Positions 8,868 to 17,322 of a stretch of DNA of 64,000 nucleotides are shown in pieces; positions within the stretch are counted from its first letter, which is position 1, and each line of letters starts with the position of its first letter. The notes beneath the pieces were generated by a model. That model had not been told where the DNA came from. It did not search any database and saw only the letters and a program-made list of their open reading frames with translations. The position numbers and the translations under genes were made by a program. The DNA lies in assembly GCA_947259995.1 (NCBI GenBank), contig CAMYOK010000002.1, positions 1,280,881 to 1,344,880 on the forward strand, given 5' to 3'. The DNA is from an uncultured Pseudomonadales bacterium (GTDB lineage: Bacteria > Pseudomonadota > Gammaproteobacteria > Pseudomonadales > Pseudohongiellaceae).

Positions 8868-9428
8868 ATGGCGGATGTTAAGAAAGAAATAGAAAAAAGT
8901 GTTACACCAACTAAGGCGATGATTATTGCAGATGACTGTGCGGTGGCATTTCATTATAAGCTTTGCGAAGTTAGCAAAGATGGCAGTCATGGTCCTTGGT
9001 TAGAGCAATCCTCTGGGGATCGTCCGCTCTGGTATTTGCATGGTCACAAGAATGTTATTCCTGGGTTGGAGTCAGCTCTGACCGGTAAGAAGGTGGGCGA
9101 CAAGATTGAGATTACATTAGCTCCACAAGATGCATATGGTGAGCGACAGTCAAACTCCATTCAGCGTGTCCCAATCAAGCATTTGCATTTAACGCCTGAT
9201 CAGAAAAAATTGCAGCCAGGCATGGTCGTCGGCGTGCAAACTAAGCAAGGTGTACGAACCGCATTAGTTGTAAAGGCAGGCCGGTTCAATGTAGATCTAG
9301 ATACCAATCACCCGTTTGCTGGTCGTACTTTGCATTACCAAGTGGAGATTGTTGAGGTGCGAGAGGCAGATGCAGAAGAACTCGCACATCGCCACGTTCA
9401 CGCTCCAGGCTCTGCGCATCATCATTAA
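8868..9428 (+). CDS. slyD: FKBP-type peptidyl-prolyl cis-trans isomerase, SlyD-like
   Basis: This is a cytoplasmic prolyl isomerase and chaperone of the SlyD type, a family also linked to nickel delivery. The FKBP half is visible as VAFHYKLCEV and HGHKNVIPGLESALTGKKVGDKIE (about 55-80), with PQDAYGER leading into the inserted IF chaperone domain (about 85-135). It closes with the FKBP strand ATNHPFAGRTLHYQVEIVEVREA-like segment. The C-terminus is a short His-rich tail (HRHVHAPGSAHHH), a reduced form of the SlyD metal-binding tail and lacking its cysteines. I chose ATG 8868, with AGGA nine bases upstream, over TTG 8850. The gene ends inside the last four bases of the convergent metR. Confidence 0.88.
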   Translation: MADVKKEIEKSVTPTKAMIIADDCAVAFHYKLCEVSKDGSHGPWLEQSSGDRPLWYLHGHKNVIPGLESALTGKKVGDKIEITLAPQDAYGERQSNSIQRVPIKHLHLTPDQKKLQPGMVVGVQTKQGVRTALVVKAGRFNVDLDTNHPFAGRTLHYQVEIVEVREADAEELAHRHVHAPGSAHHH

Positions 9429-10351
9429 TGCAGCGTGTCGACTACGCTGATTCCTTTGAGGGTTTTGAAACAAGTTTCTTTAGCGATTTGAATAAAGTCG
9501 GCCATAAATGGCGCACTTAATTGTTCCTCGCGCAACGCAAGATACAATGTGGAGTACAAGCCCTGCTCTCCTACGCGCACACCTTTAATGTGACCGCCCT
9601 CAAGGTAAGGGGCAAGCGCCCAATTTGGAAGCGCGCAAACTCCCCTGCCGCTCGCTACAAGTTGAATCATCATCAAGCTTAACTCAGCGGTACGAATCGA
9701 GAGAGGTTCAACGTCAGCGGGGTGTAAGAAATGGGTAAAAATGTCGAGACGACTTTGATCGACCGGATAGGTGATCAAAGTTTCTGCGCGTAGAGATTCC
9801 ACATCTATATGAGTTTGCTGCGCAAATGAATGGTCGTTTGCAACTGCTAATAAAATCTCAAACTGAAACATTGGTTCATAGTGGATACCATTAATGTTTT
9901 GCGGCTCTGAAGTGATCACTAAATCAAGCCGGCCTTTTTGTAATGCAGGTAACGGCACAAAATTGAAGGCCGTACTTAAATCTACCTCTACATCTTTATA
10001 GTGATTACGATATAAATTGATGGCAGGCATTAGCCAATCGAAACAGCTGTGGCATTCGATCGCGATATGTAATCGCCCTGTTTGACCGCCTGCGAAACGT
10101 TGCAAGTCCCGTTCTGTTGAATTGATCACTGGCAAGACAGTCCGTGCCGTTTCAAGCAGGCGTTCACCTGCTGCTGTCAATCGTAATGGGCGTGTTTTTC
10201 TAATAAAGAGACTAAGCCCTAAGCGAGATTCGATTTCCTTTATTTGGTGTGAGAGTGCTGACTGAGTCAAACACAATTTGTCAGCAGCAAGGACGAGGCT
10301 GCCGTGTTCATGTATAGCGACAATCGTTTTGAGGTGCTTTAGTTCTAACAT
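9425..10351 (-). CDS. metR: LysR-family regulator of methionine biosynthesis, MetR
   Basis: MetR activates metE, metH and other methionine genes with homocysteine as co-effector. The 308-residue protein aligns by eye with enterobacterial MetR over nearly its whole length. Shared features are LKHLKTIVAI at the start, TQSALSHQIKEIESRLG in the helix-turn-helix, RIAIECHSC-like LHIAIECHSCFDWLMPAI (about 93-110), DLVITSEP, ITYPVDQSRLDIFTHFL and RGVCALPNWAL. No metE or metH lies in the window, so its usual divergent partner is missing here. It sits 42 bp downstream of the 754-residue gene on the same strand and could be co-transcribed with it. Confidence 0.88.
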   Translation of the reverse strand: MLELKHLKTIVAIHEHGSLVLAADKLCLTQSALSHQIKEIESRLGLSLFIRKTRPLRLTAAGERLLETARTVLPVINSTERDLQRFAGGQTGRLHIAIECHSCFDWLMPAINLYRNHYKDVEVDLSTAFNFVPLPALQKGRLDLVITSEPQNINGIHYEPMFQFEILLAVANDHSFAQQTHIDVESLRAETLITYPVDQSRLDIFTHFLHPADVEPLSIRTAELSLMMIQLVASGRGVCALPNWALAPYLEGGHIKGVRVGEQGLYSTLYLALREEQLSAPFMADFIQIAKETCFKTLKGISVVDTLH

Positions 10352-10393
10352 GACAATCCTTTGTATTATTGACGTGCAGCAATAGGGCCCACT

Positions 10394-12658
10394 CTAAAGC
10401 GAGGTGATCTGGGCAATAAGCTTGCGATTTGTAACCACTTCAAAAAACGTATCATCAGATTGGTAATCCTCTACCGAGGCGTCGTCGCGCCACAACCCTA
10501 CCTTGGCTTCGCGAATGACTATGTCGTGTTTCTTGCCTGAAACATCAGGGTATTTGCCGACGTGTAGTATCACTTGCTCACCATTAATCTTGACGCTAAG
10601 GCGTTTAAGTACAACTTCTTGTTGGAGTTTTTCGAAGCCTAGCTCGTCTAGTAAAATACCATTAACGTTGTAGCGAATGGTGTTCTGGCCTTTCTCGCCA
10701 CGGTCACTCTCGCCTTTATCTAAAGCAAATACTTCGACATTGAACACCCCCCCGGCAATTAATTTGCGGAGTTTCCAAGTGCAAGAAGAGAGGCGGTCAG
10801 CTCGGCCGATAGCGCCAGAGATCATGATTGGTTTGTCTTCATCGTAAAGATAAAGTGGCGGAGTTTGAGCATAACAAAGCCCAATGCCTAGCTCTAACTT
10901 AGGCAAACCCATTTGCTCTGAATGGCGGTTATTGGCATGAACAACGTTAATGATAGCTTTGGCTAAGCCGCAAGCTCTGGCCACTGCAAACCATTGCTGT
11001 GGAGATTTTTCGTATTCGAGTAAACTCAGAATGACGGCATCGCCTTCAATAAATACTTTCTGTGCGCCATAAATAGGTAGCAGTTTGTTTATTGGGCTAA
11101 AGAAACGTAGGCTAAAATATGAGGCTGGGTTCAATGCCTTTGCCTGCAGCTCCTCCGTCACAGTCGTTGAGCCGCGAACGTCTGCTTTTAAAATCGCGTG
11201 ATGAACAATTTGATCTATATCGTCCTGCAGTTCGTTGTCGGTCAAAAGATTATAAAGAGTGCCCGCTTCTCTTGAGAGTTTAAGGTCTTCATCTTTGCGA
11301 AGGATTTTGATTCTATTGAACGCGCGGTGCGCGAGGCGGTAGTACTTGAGCTGTCTGCGAAAGCGGCTAATGTCTTTTAAAATTAGCAGCGCACTTTCGA
11401 GTTTTCTTGCACCAGTCTCTAGCTTGATCTCAGCAAGGCTTGCTTGCAATGATTTCAGTTGTGCTTCAGTTAGCGTCTTTCCTTGTGTGACTCGGCTTTG
11501 CAGTTTTTTTGTGTCAATCTGGCCTGCCAAAAACTGACAGAGGATTTTTCCTTCGACTTGCTCTGCAAGGCTGGAAGTCCACAATTTCTTGACGTGTTTG
11601 GAGGCAATGAGTGTCGTGAACAGATTGTTCTTCTGTAGCTCTTTGATGAAGTGGCTGAGTAGTTTGCTATTGTGTTTGCTGCGCTTTCTTGCACTCCACC
11701 AAGCCGCCAGGCCTTGCTCTTTACGAATGTCCTGTAGAACCTCTTGTTGGCGCTCTATATCGAAGAGCAGCGCAATGTTCTCGGGAGAATCAAGCCATGA
11801 AAATTCTTCGTGCAAATGATTTTTCGAGTCGATTGCCATGCCTAAGAATTTCTGTGTCTGAAATAATCCACCTAGATCGTCGTGAATCTCAGGACTGCCA
11901 TTCACTGCCGCGAGAAAGGGAGAGACATGGCGTTGTGGAAAGAAATTAGCCAGGTGTTTTTCGACAATGACATTGAGATTGTTGAACCCTGCATCTTCGG
12001 TATCGCCACCCCACAAGCGAAAGTACTCGATCAGGAATGCGCTATTACTAGGGTCGCTAATGAAAAGTACGGGATTGATTCTCAAATCGAGAACGTCGTG
12101 TGCTTGCAAGTCTAAATGCTGGGAGCGAATCTCGCGTAATTGCCGAGACTCGACGCGGTCTAGCTGTGCAAAAATTTGCCCGTTTACCGAGGCAAGAATC
12201 GCATCATAGTTGCGTTGTAACCAGAATAAGCGTTGGTTGGTGCTGAGGGTATTGGCAGAGGAGCGTTCTTGGGATTCGGTGGAGCTTTCTTTTAGCGCAT
12301 CAATGATTTCATTCAGCTGTTGGTTGGTAGTGCTAAGGATATGCTTGAGCAAGGAAAATTCAAGCAGCTTGACGCTATCGACACTCAAATCAGTTTTCAC
12401 TCGGTGAATCAGACTGCTCATCACATTGAAGTAGCTACTGCGAATACCATTAAATATGTTTGGGTCTGACGGCTGCGGATTCTGGTTGGTAGCACCCTTG
12501 AGTAAATGGCTGACAAGTGTGCGAACCTCTTTAGTGAATCTCGGGCTTAAGCGCACATCGATGTGGTAATTATCGATCCCTCGGCGCAATACGCTAAGAT
12601 CGATGTCCATTGGCGGCAGAGAAACTACCTGCATTTCTAAGTCGTTTGCGTTTGCCAT
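10394..12658 (-). CDS. Unrecognised 754-residue protein with C-terminal class III nucleotide-cyclase-like domain
   Basis: I do not recognise the full-length protein. It has no signal peptide or membrane segment. Residues 1-480 look largely helical, with Lys/Gln/Leu-rich stretches around 300-460. Residues 485-645 follow the order of a class III adenylate/guanylate cyclase homology domain. ILKADVRGSTTVTEEL (489-504) resembles the first metal-Asp motif with Asp493. FIEGDAVILSL (536-546) resembles the second with Asp540. GIGLCYAQTPPLY (591-603) corresponds to the GI-x-x-G strand, and SGAIGRADRLSS (614-625) to the S-G-x-x-V-N-x-A-x-R-L motif. In that last motif Arg622 is kept but the transition-state Asn is Gly618. 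Catalysis is therefore doubtful and a binding or regulatory role is possible. It precedes metR on the same strand. Confidence 0.6.
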   Translation of the reverse strand: MANANDLEMQVVSLPPMDIDLSVLRRGIDNYHIDVRLSPRFTKEVRTLVSHLLKGATNQNPQPSDPNIFNGIRSSYFNVMSSLIHRVKTDLSVDSVKLLEFSLLKHILSTTNQQLNEIIDALKESSTESQERSSANTLSTNQRLFWLQRNYDAILASVNGQIFAQLDRVESRQLREIRSQHLDLQAHDVLDLRINPVLFISDPSNSAFLIEYFRLWGGDTEDAGFNNLNVIVEKHLANFFPQRHVSPFLAAVNGSPEIHDDLGGLFQTQKFLGMAIDSKNHLHEEFSWLDSPENIALLFDIERQQEVLQDIRKEQGLAAWWSARKRSKHNSKLLSHFIKELQKNNLFTTLIASKHVKKLWTSSLAEQVEGKILCQFLAGQIDTKKLQSRVTQGKTLTEAQLKSLQASLAEIKLETGARKLESALLILKDISRFRRQLKYYRLAHRAFNRIKILRKDEDLKLSREAGTLYNLLTDNELQDDIDQIVHHAILKADVRGSTTVTEELQAKALNPASYFSLRFFSPINKLLPIYGAQKVFIEGDAVILSLLEYEKSPQQWFAVARACGLAKAIINVVHANNRHSEQMGLPKLELGIGLCYAQTPPLYLYDEDKPIMISGAIGRADRLSSCTWKLRKLIAGGVFNVEVFALDKGESDRGEKGQNTIRYNVNGILLDELGFEKLQQEVVLKRLSVKINGEQVILHVGKYPDVSGKKHDIVIREAKVGLWRDDASVEDYQSDDTFFEVVTNRKLIAQITSL

Positions 12659-12733
12659 ACTAGATTGTCACGCTGCTAGGTTAATAAAGAGGAAATAGTA
12701 TATTCCTATTAGAACCCAGCAACAGGCACTGTG

Positions 12734-13975
12734 TCACGGTCGAACCATTTGACAGCTGTGCTCTAACAAAGTGTTTTCTAAGGCAATGCTGACTTCCGTG
12801 AGTATTCCAAAGCCAGAATTGTCGCCATCGAACTCGATATTCTCATCAGTGTGTACAGAGATTTGTATGGGTTGGAACAACTGATGGTCGTCTGCGCGCA
12901 TGAATAGTCGTTCCCCCGCTATGCTCGTGAACTCCATCCCTTCAAGGGCATTGGCCACAGCGAGAGGAGCGGTACTGCCAGTATCACTAATGGCTTTGGC
13001 AAGCATTTGTATCGCATTGATCACCCGTGGATAGCTGATATCTTGGTCGGGGTGAGTGGCTTTGAATTTGCGGACATAATCAGCATAAGCTTCGGTTGGG
13101 GCTGGATTGAAATGGCCTTCATGCACTAGCCGTACTTGGTTTTTCGCCGCTGCGCCTAGCGTTGCCGTAATGCCGTCGTAGGCGGCGTAGTAAGTATAGA
13201 TTGGTACGGTAATGCCAGCATCGTTGATCGCTCGGGCTAGGCTCACCATGTCAGCTCCCCAGTTGCCAGTAATGATAGCGTCCGGGCGGGCCTGGGCAAT
13301 TTTGCTTACATAGGGCGTGAAATCCTTTACGGTTTCCATGGGATGCAGTTCATTGCCGACAATTTCGATATCGGGGCGTTTTATCGCGAGTTGTCCTGCG
13401 GCCGAGTCGGCCACCGCTTGCCCAAACGAGTAATCTTGGCCAATGATATAAAGACGTTTTATATCGTCGCGCTGCGCGATCATGTCGGTAATAGCCTGCA
13501 TCTTTATGTCGGCATGGGCATCGAAGCGGAAGTGCCAAAAATTACAGTTTTGGTTGGTGAGTGCTGGGTCTACCGCTGCGAAGTTTAAGAACAAAAGCGG
13601 TTGTTCGGGATTGCGCCGGTTGTGGCGTCGTATGGCATCGGTGATAACGCCGGCGACGGCCGAGCTATTACCTTGGGCGATAAACTGTATGCCTTCACTT
13701 ATGGCACGGTTTAATTGAATCTGTGATTCTTGGGCGCTGGCTTTGTTGTCATAGGGAACGATTTCCAGTTTTCGGCCGCCTAGCAACCCGCCCTTGGAGT
13801 TGACCAACTCTTCTGCGGCAAATTGAAACTGCACGAGCCCGTTATAGCCGGTGGCGGAGAAAGCCCCGGTCAGGGGGTCGATATACGCGATGCGAATACT
13901 CTCTTGAGCGCTACTGAGGGTAGCAACAAGCACTGCAAAAAAGCCAATCAAACAACGTGCTGCGAGGTTTTTCAT
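12734..13975 (-). CDS. Branched-chain amino-acid-type ABC transporter substrate-binding protein (orphan)
   Basis: This is a periplasmic ligand-binding protein of the LivK type (peripla_BP_6 fold). Residues 1 to about 23 are a signal peptide (FFAVLVATLSSAQ). The mature chain starts with IRIAYIDPLTGAFSATGYNGLVQFQFAAEELV and contains GGRKLEIVPYDNKASAQESQ, FIAQGNSSAVAGVITDA, YIIGQDYSFGQAVADS and the inter-domain hinge DAIITGNWGADMVSLARAIND, all normal for the family. At 413 residues it is slightly long. No permease or ATPase genes adjoin it, so it either uses a transporter encoded elsewhere or works as a sensor. It is divergent from the sulfite-oxidase-family gene. Confidence 0.88.
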   Translation of the reverse strand: MKNLAARCLIGFFAVLVATLSSAQESIRIAYIDPLTGAFSATGYNGLVQFQFAAEELVNSKGGLLGGRKLEIVPYDNKASAQESQIQLNRAISEGIQFIAQGNSSAVAGVITDAIRRHNRRNPEQPLLFLNFAAVDPALTNQNCNFWHFRFDAHADIKMQAITDMIAQRDDIKRLYIIGQDYSFGQAVADSAAGQLAIKRPDIEIVGNELHPMETVKDFTPYVSKIAQARPDAIITGNWGADMVSLARAINDAGITVPIYTYYAAYDGITATLGAAAKNQVRLVHEGHFNPAPTEAYADYVRKFKATHPDQDISYPRVINAIQMLAKAISDTGSTAPLAVANALEGMEFTSIAGERLFMRADDHQLFQPIQISVHTDENIEFDGDNSGFGILTEVSIALENTLLEHSCQMVRP

Positions 13976-14012
13976 TCTTATTCCCCTTAGTCAGACGTCC
14001 CTATCGTTATCG

Positions 14013-14035
14013 GCAAGCCATTGTAAGAGGCTTGC
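14013..14035. repeat. Inverted repeat 5' of the orphan binding-protein gene
   Basis: GCAAGCC and GGCTTGC form a perfect 7-bp inverted repeat around a 9-base spacer. It lies 38 bases before the start of the minus-strand binding-protein gene, so it could fold in its leader RNA or serve as an operator. Nothing else explains it, and 7 bp is short enough to be chance. Confidence 0.3.
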
Positions 14036-14204
14036 AATGCATTTGATCTTTCCAGTTTTGTGGGATGAAGTCCAGTAAAGTGGCTTTGGGGGCAAATGAG
14101 CCCTTGAAATTTGCTGATATAGGCAAGAATTCGACCCTGTGCTATTGTCGTGGCTTCCTAAGACGCGCGCGTCACATTAAAAAGAACAAGATGAGGTATG
14201 CCCC

Positions 14205-15374
14205 ATGAATCCGGAGAACCCAGAGCGTAGAAAACTATTACAAAAAGCGGCAGGTGGCAGTGCGCTAGCCATTGGTGCGGCAGCGTTCCCCAACTGGCTC
14301 TTGCCAGCGATGGCGCAAGGCGAAGTCTTGGTGCCTTTCTCTGATGTGCCAGATACCTTTCGAGTACTCCCGGTGCGCCCAAATTCAACGCATTTTCAGG
14401 ACACGAGTAAAATCTCTAGCTTTTACTCGACAAACGAAGACTTTTATTTGGTGCAGCACTATGGCCAACCAGAAATCGACAACAGTCAATATCAGTTAAA
14501 CGTTACTGGTTTAGTAGACAATCCTTTGAGTTTTTCTTTGGAGCAGTTACGTAGCCGCCCCAATATCGAGAAGGATGTTGGTTTTGAGTGCGGGGGTAAT
14601 GGAGCCCGACTATTTCATGGTTTGGTCGGCAATGCGAAATGGCGCGGTGTGAGCCTGCGCGAGATCCTGCAAGAAGCAGGCATCAAGCCAGAAGGTAAAG
14701 AGGTTGTATTCTTTGGTGCCGATATCGGTGAGGAAGAGCTGCGGGGTCGAACAGTGCAAACTGCATTCGCCCGTAGTATGTCTTTAGAAGATGCAATGAA
14801 TGAAAACAATATGCTGGCCTTCGAAATGAATGGCGAAGCCTTGCCCCACTACCATGGTAAGCCAGTGCGACTTTTAGTGCCGGGTTGGTATGGCGTTGCA
14901 AACGTTAAATGGTTAACTCAAATCCACATCCAAGATACGCGCTATATGGGCCGCTTTATGGGTCGCGACTATGTGACTTTGAAACGCGAAGAAGTTGGTG
15001 GCCAAGAGCGTTGGGTTGAAAACTCCGTCACCAAAATGAACCTTAAGTCCACAGTCGTGCGCGTGACTAAGATGGGTTCGACTCACAAGATCACTGGTTT
15101 TGTCCTCAACGACGGGACACCGCTGCAAAGTGTTGAAGTGAAAATCGATAACGGCCCGTGGCAGCGCGCGACTCTGGACCCAGCGGCGTCGCAGTTCACG
15201 TGGAAGTTATTTCAATTCGATTGGGAAAATGCACAGCCTGGGGAGCACACCATCGTGTCTCGGGTCACCGATGTGGATGGCAATGTGCAGCGCCCAGCAG
15301 ATGAGTTACCAGAGCGAGCGAGTTACTGGGAAGAGTTTGGGCAGTTTCCGCGAACAATTAATATACAGGCATAA
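14205..15374 (+). CDS. Tat-exported molybdopterin oxidoreductase, sulfite oxidase/SoxC family
   Basis: This periplasmic enzyme binds a molybdenum cofactor of the sulfite oxidase type and probably oxidises sulfite or a related sulfur compound. The N-terminus ERRKLLQKAAGGSALAIGA is a twin-arginine signal (Arg8-Arg9), with likely cleavage after AMA at about 37. The oxidoreductase domain contains FECGGNGARLFHG with the molybdenum-ligating Cys129, then GNAKWRGVSLREIL and LVPGWYGVANVKWL. The C-terminal third (about 275-389) is the Mo-co dimerisation domain (TGFVLNDGTPLQSVEVKID, then GEHTIVSRVTDVDG). The 389-residue length fits SoxC/SorA. No cytochrome partner (SoxD or SorB) adjoins it, so the electron acceptor is unknown. 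It is followed 12 bp later by the double-ACT gene. Confidence 0.88.
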   Translation: MNPENPERRKLLQKAAGGSALAIGAAAFPNWLLPAMAQGEVLVPFSDVPDTFRVLPVRPNSTHFQDTSKISSFYSTNEDFYLVQHYGQPEIDNSQYQLNVTGLVDNPLSFSLEQLRSRPNIEKDVGFECGGNGARLFHGLVGNAKWRGVSLREILQEAGIKPEGKEVVFFGADIGEEELRGRTVQTAFARSMSLEDAMNENNMLAFEMNGEALPHYHGKPVRLLVPGWYGVANVKWLTQIHIQDTRYMGRFMGRDYVTLKREEVGGQERWVENSVTKMNLKSTVVRVTKMGSTHKITGFVLNDGTPLQSVEVKIDNGPWQRATLDPAASQFTWKLFQFDWENAQPGEHTIVSRVTDVDGNVQRPADELPERASYWEEFGQFPRTINIQA

Positions 15375-15386
15375 AGAGGGGCAGTT

Positions 15387-15908
15387 ATGGCGACATATTT
15401 AGTACTGACGATTATTGGGGATGACAAGCCGGGATTGGTCGAGAAGTTATCAGAGACAATCGCGCGACACTCCGGTAGTTGGTTGGAAAGTAATATGTCG
15501 CATTTGGCAGGTAAATTTGCAGGCATTCTGCGTGTGAGTGTAGAAGAGCCACACGCGGATGCCTTGGTCGCAGATTTACAAAACCTGTCTTCGATTTTAA
15601 AGCTGGTGGTCGAAAAAGTGAGTGTGGCCGAGCCGGCGGAAAAGCAACGTACTCTACGCCTGTCATTGGTGGGGAACGACCGGCCTGGGATTGTGAAAGA
15701 GATTTCGCGAGCGTTAGCGGCGGCGCATGTGAATGTCGAAGACTTAAGCTCGCATATAAGTAGCGCTCCGATGTCAGGGGAGACTCTGTTTAATGCCAAA
15801 GCACTGTTAAAGGTGCCGGTAGACTTAGATACCGACACCCTGCAGTCGCAGTTAGAGCGCTTGGCCGACGACTTGATTGTGGAGATATCGCTCGCGCCTA
15901 CCGAGTGA
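15387..15908 (+). CDS. Double-ACT-domain protein, GcvR-like
   Basis: This 173-residue protein consists of two ACT domains (about 3-75 and 87-165). The first opens LVLTIIGDDKPGLVEKLSET and the second LRLSLVGNDRPGIVKEISRA, the glycine-containing loops that bind amino acids. The arrangement and length match GcvR, which in E. coli antagonises GcvA in the presence of glycine and so represses the glycine cleavage system. GcvA and gcvTHP are not in the window. Many marine bacteria carry several such proteins, so the GcvR role is a family-level guess. It starts 12 bp after the sulfite-oxidase-family gene and is probably co-transcribed with it. Confidence 0.8.
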   Translation: MATYLVLTIIGDDKPGLVEKLSETIARHSGSWLESNMSHLAGKFAGILRVSVEEPHADALVADLQNLSSILKLVVEKVSVAEPAEKQRTLRLSLVGNDRPGIVKEISRALAAAHVNVEDLSSHISSAPMSGETLFNAKALLKVPVDLDTDTLQSQLERLADDLIVEISLAPTE

Positions 15909-15911
15909 GAA

Positions 15912-16583
15912 TCAACGCAGGCTGATGATCTGCCATTGCCGTTCTTGCGCTATTTGACGCAGCGTGTCATCCGGGTCGACCACGACTGGATTCTCTGCAT
16001 ATTCTAATAAAGGCAAATCATTAAACGAATCGCTATAGAAAGTACTGCCCTTTAGGTCTAGTGGTGTTTCGCCTGTGACATTACGAGTTTTTAACCACAG
16101 CTCTAAGTTAAACACTTTCCCGTCTTGAAAATTTGGTCGGCCCTGCACTTTTCCCGTATAGGCATCATCGTGTAGTTCGAGCTCAGTGGCGATCAGACCA
16201 TCGACGCCGAGATAATGGGCGATAGGCTCTGTGACAAATCGGTTAGTGGCCGTCATGATTAGGCAGTAATCGCCTTTGTTTTTATGCTCGGCGATCAGCG
16301 CTTTGGAGGCAGGGAGCATCATCGGCTGGACAAACTCCTGCATGAAGATCTGATGCAGTGCATCACGCTGTGCTCGTGGCATGCCTTTTATTGGTCCAAT
16401 GGCAAACTCAGTGTAGGCGTTCATGTCGAGGCCGCCATTTTTGTACTGTTGATAGAAACCATCGTTGCGTTCGCGATGGGTGTCAGGGTCAACCAGGTTT
16501 TGGCTAATAAGAAAATCGCCAAATGCGTGATCGCTGTCACCAGCCAAAAGTGTGTTATCCAGATCAAATATCGCTAGAGCCAT
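15912..16583 (-). CDS. HAD-IB family phosphatase (SerB-like)
   Basis: This is a HAD hydrolase of subfamily IB. Motif I FDLDNT (6-11) has the nucleophile Asp7 and acid/base Asp9. Motif II is IMTATNRF (about 109-116), with Lys in the FQDGKV region. Motif III is YSDSFNDLPLLE (about 183-194), with the metal-binding Asp residues. The 223-residue length and the helical cap (about 15-85) match the SerB-like HAD proteins found beside rppH and ptsP in pseudomonads, and the same order occurs here. The substrate is not known; phosphoserine, histidinol phosphate and phosphoethanolamine have been seen in relatives. It is divergent from rppH, which suggests a shared 140-bp promoter region. Confidence 0.87.
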   Translation of the reverse strand: MALAIFDLDNTLLAGDSDHAFGDFLISQNLVDPDTHRERNDGFYQQYKNGGLDMNAYTEFAIGPIKGMPRAQRDALHQIFMQEFVQPMMLPASKALIAEHKNKGDYCLIMTATNRFVTEPIAHYLGVDGLIATELELHDDAYTGKVQGRPNFQDGKVFNLELWLKTRNVTGETPLDLKGSTFYSDSFNDLPLLEYAENPVVVDPDDTLRQIAQERQWQIISLR

Positions 16584-16723
16584 GAAAACCTTTCCAATCG
16601 AGTCCTTAGAGAGCGCGCATTATACCTATATCAGCGCAGCGATGTTGTGGTGCGGCCGTTGAACAATCTCCTAGACCTGTGAAACAATGCCAGAGATGTT
16701 ATATCGATTAGGAATGATTGTAG

Positions 16724-17209
16724 ATGATAGATTCGAAGGGTTTTAGGCCTAATGTAGGCATTATCATCTGCAACTCGCGCGGACAATTGCTGTGGGCTAA
16801 GCGCATTGGGCAAGACGCGTGGCAGTTTCCTCAAGGTGGAATAAAGCAGGGAGAAGACCCCCAGCAAGCTTTGTATCGGGAATTAAAAGAAGAGGTAGGG
16901 CTGGTGCCCGAGGATGTGGAGATAGTCGCTGCCACCCAGGATTGGTTGTATTACCAGCTACCTAAAAACCTTATCCGTCAACACTCTAGCCCCATTTGCA
17001 TTGGACAGAAGCAAAAATGGTATCTTCTGCGATTGCGCAGCGATGAGCAGAGAATTGATCTGCGCAGCAACGGCTCCCCTGAGTTTGATGACTGGCAATG
17101 GGTGAGTTTCTGGTACCCTTTGAGTCAAGTGATCGACTTTAAGCGCGAGGTCTACCGGCAAGCATTGAAAGAGCTGAGCGTGCCCTTACATAGGTACCTT
17201 CGCGCGTAA
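16724..17209 (+). CDS. rppH: RNA 5'-pyrophosphohydrolase RppH (Nudix)
   Basis: RppH removes pyrophosphate from the 5' end of primary transcripts and so opens them to RNase E decay. The Nudix box runs from Gly38 to Leu60 ([20 protein letters not shown] plus VGL), matching GX5EX7[20 protein letters not shown] at the start and WQFPQGG are typical of bacterial RppH. The downstream [13 protein letters not shown] and [13 protein letters not shown] also match. The 161-residue length is normal. It lies directly before ptsP, the order known from Pseudomonas and other gammaproteobacteria, with a 113-bp gap that may hold a separate ptsP promoter. Confidence 0.95.
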   Translation: MIDSKGFRPNVGIIICNSRGQLLWAKRIGQDAWQFPQGGIKQGEDPQQALYRELKEEVGLVPEDVEIVAATQDWLYYQLPKNLIRQHSSPICIGQKQKWYLLRLRSDEQRIDLRSNGSPEFDDWQWVSFWYPLSQVIDFKREVYRQALKELSVPLHRYLRA

Positions 17210-17322
17210 GCGTCTCCATTAGGCGTCCATTCTTTGATTTAATGTTAGCCATGCCTGTTGTTACAACACCGCCAGTGGCCTACAAGAAAACCAATAAATA
17301 GAGCAAACACGGAATACCGAAA

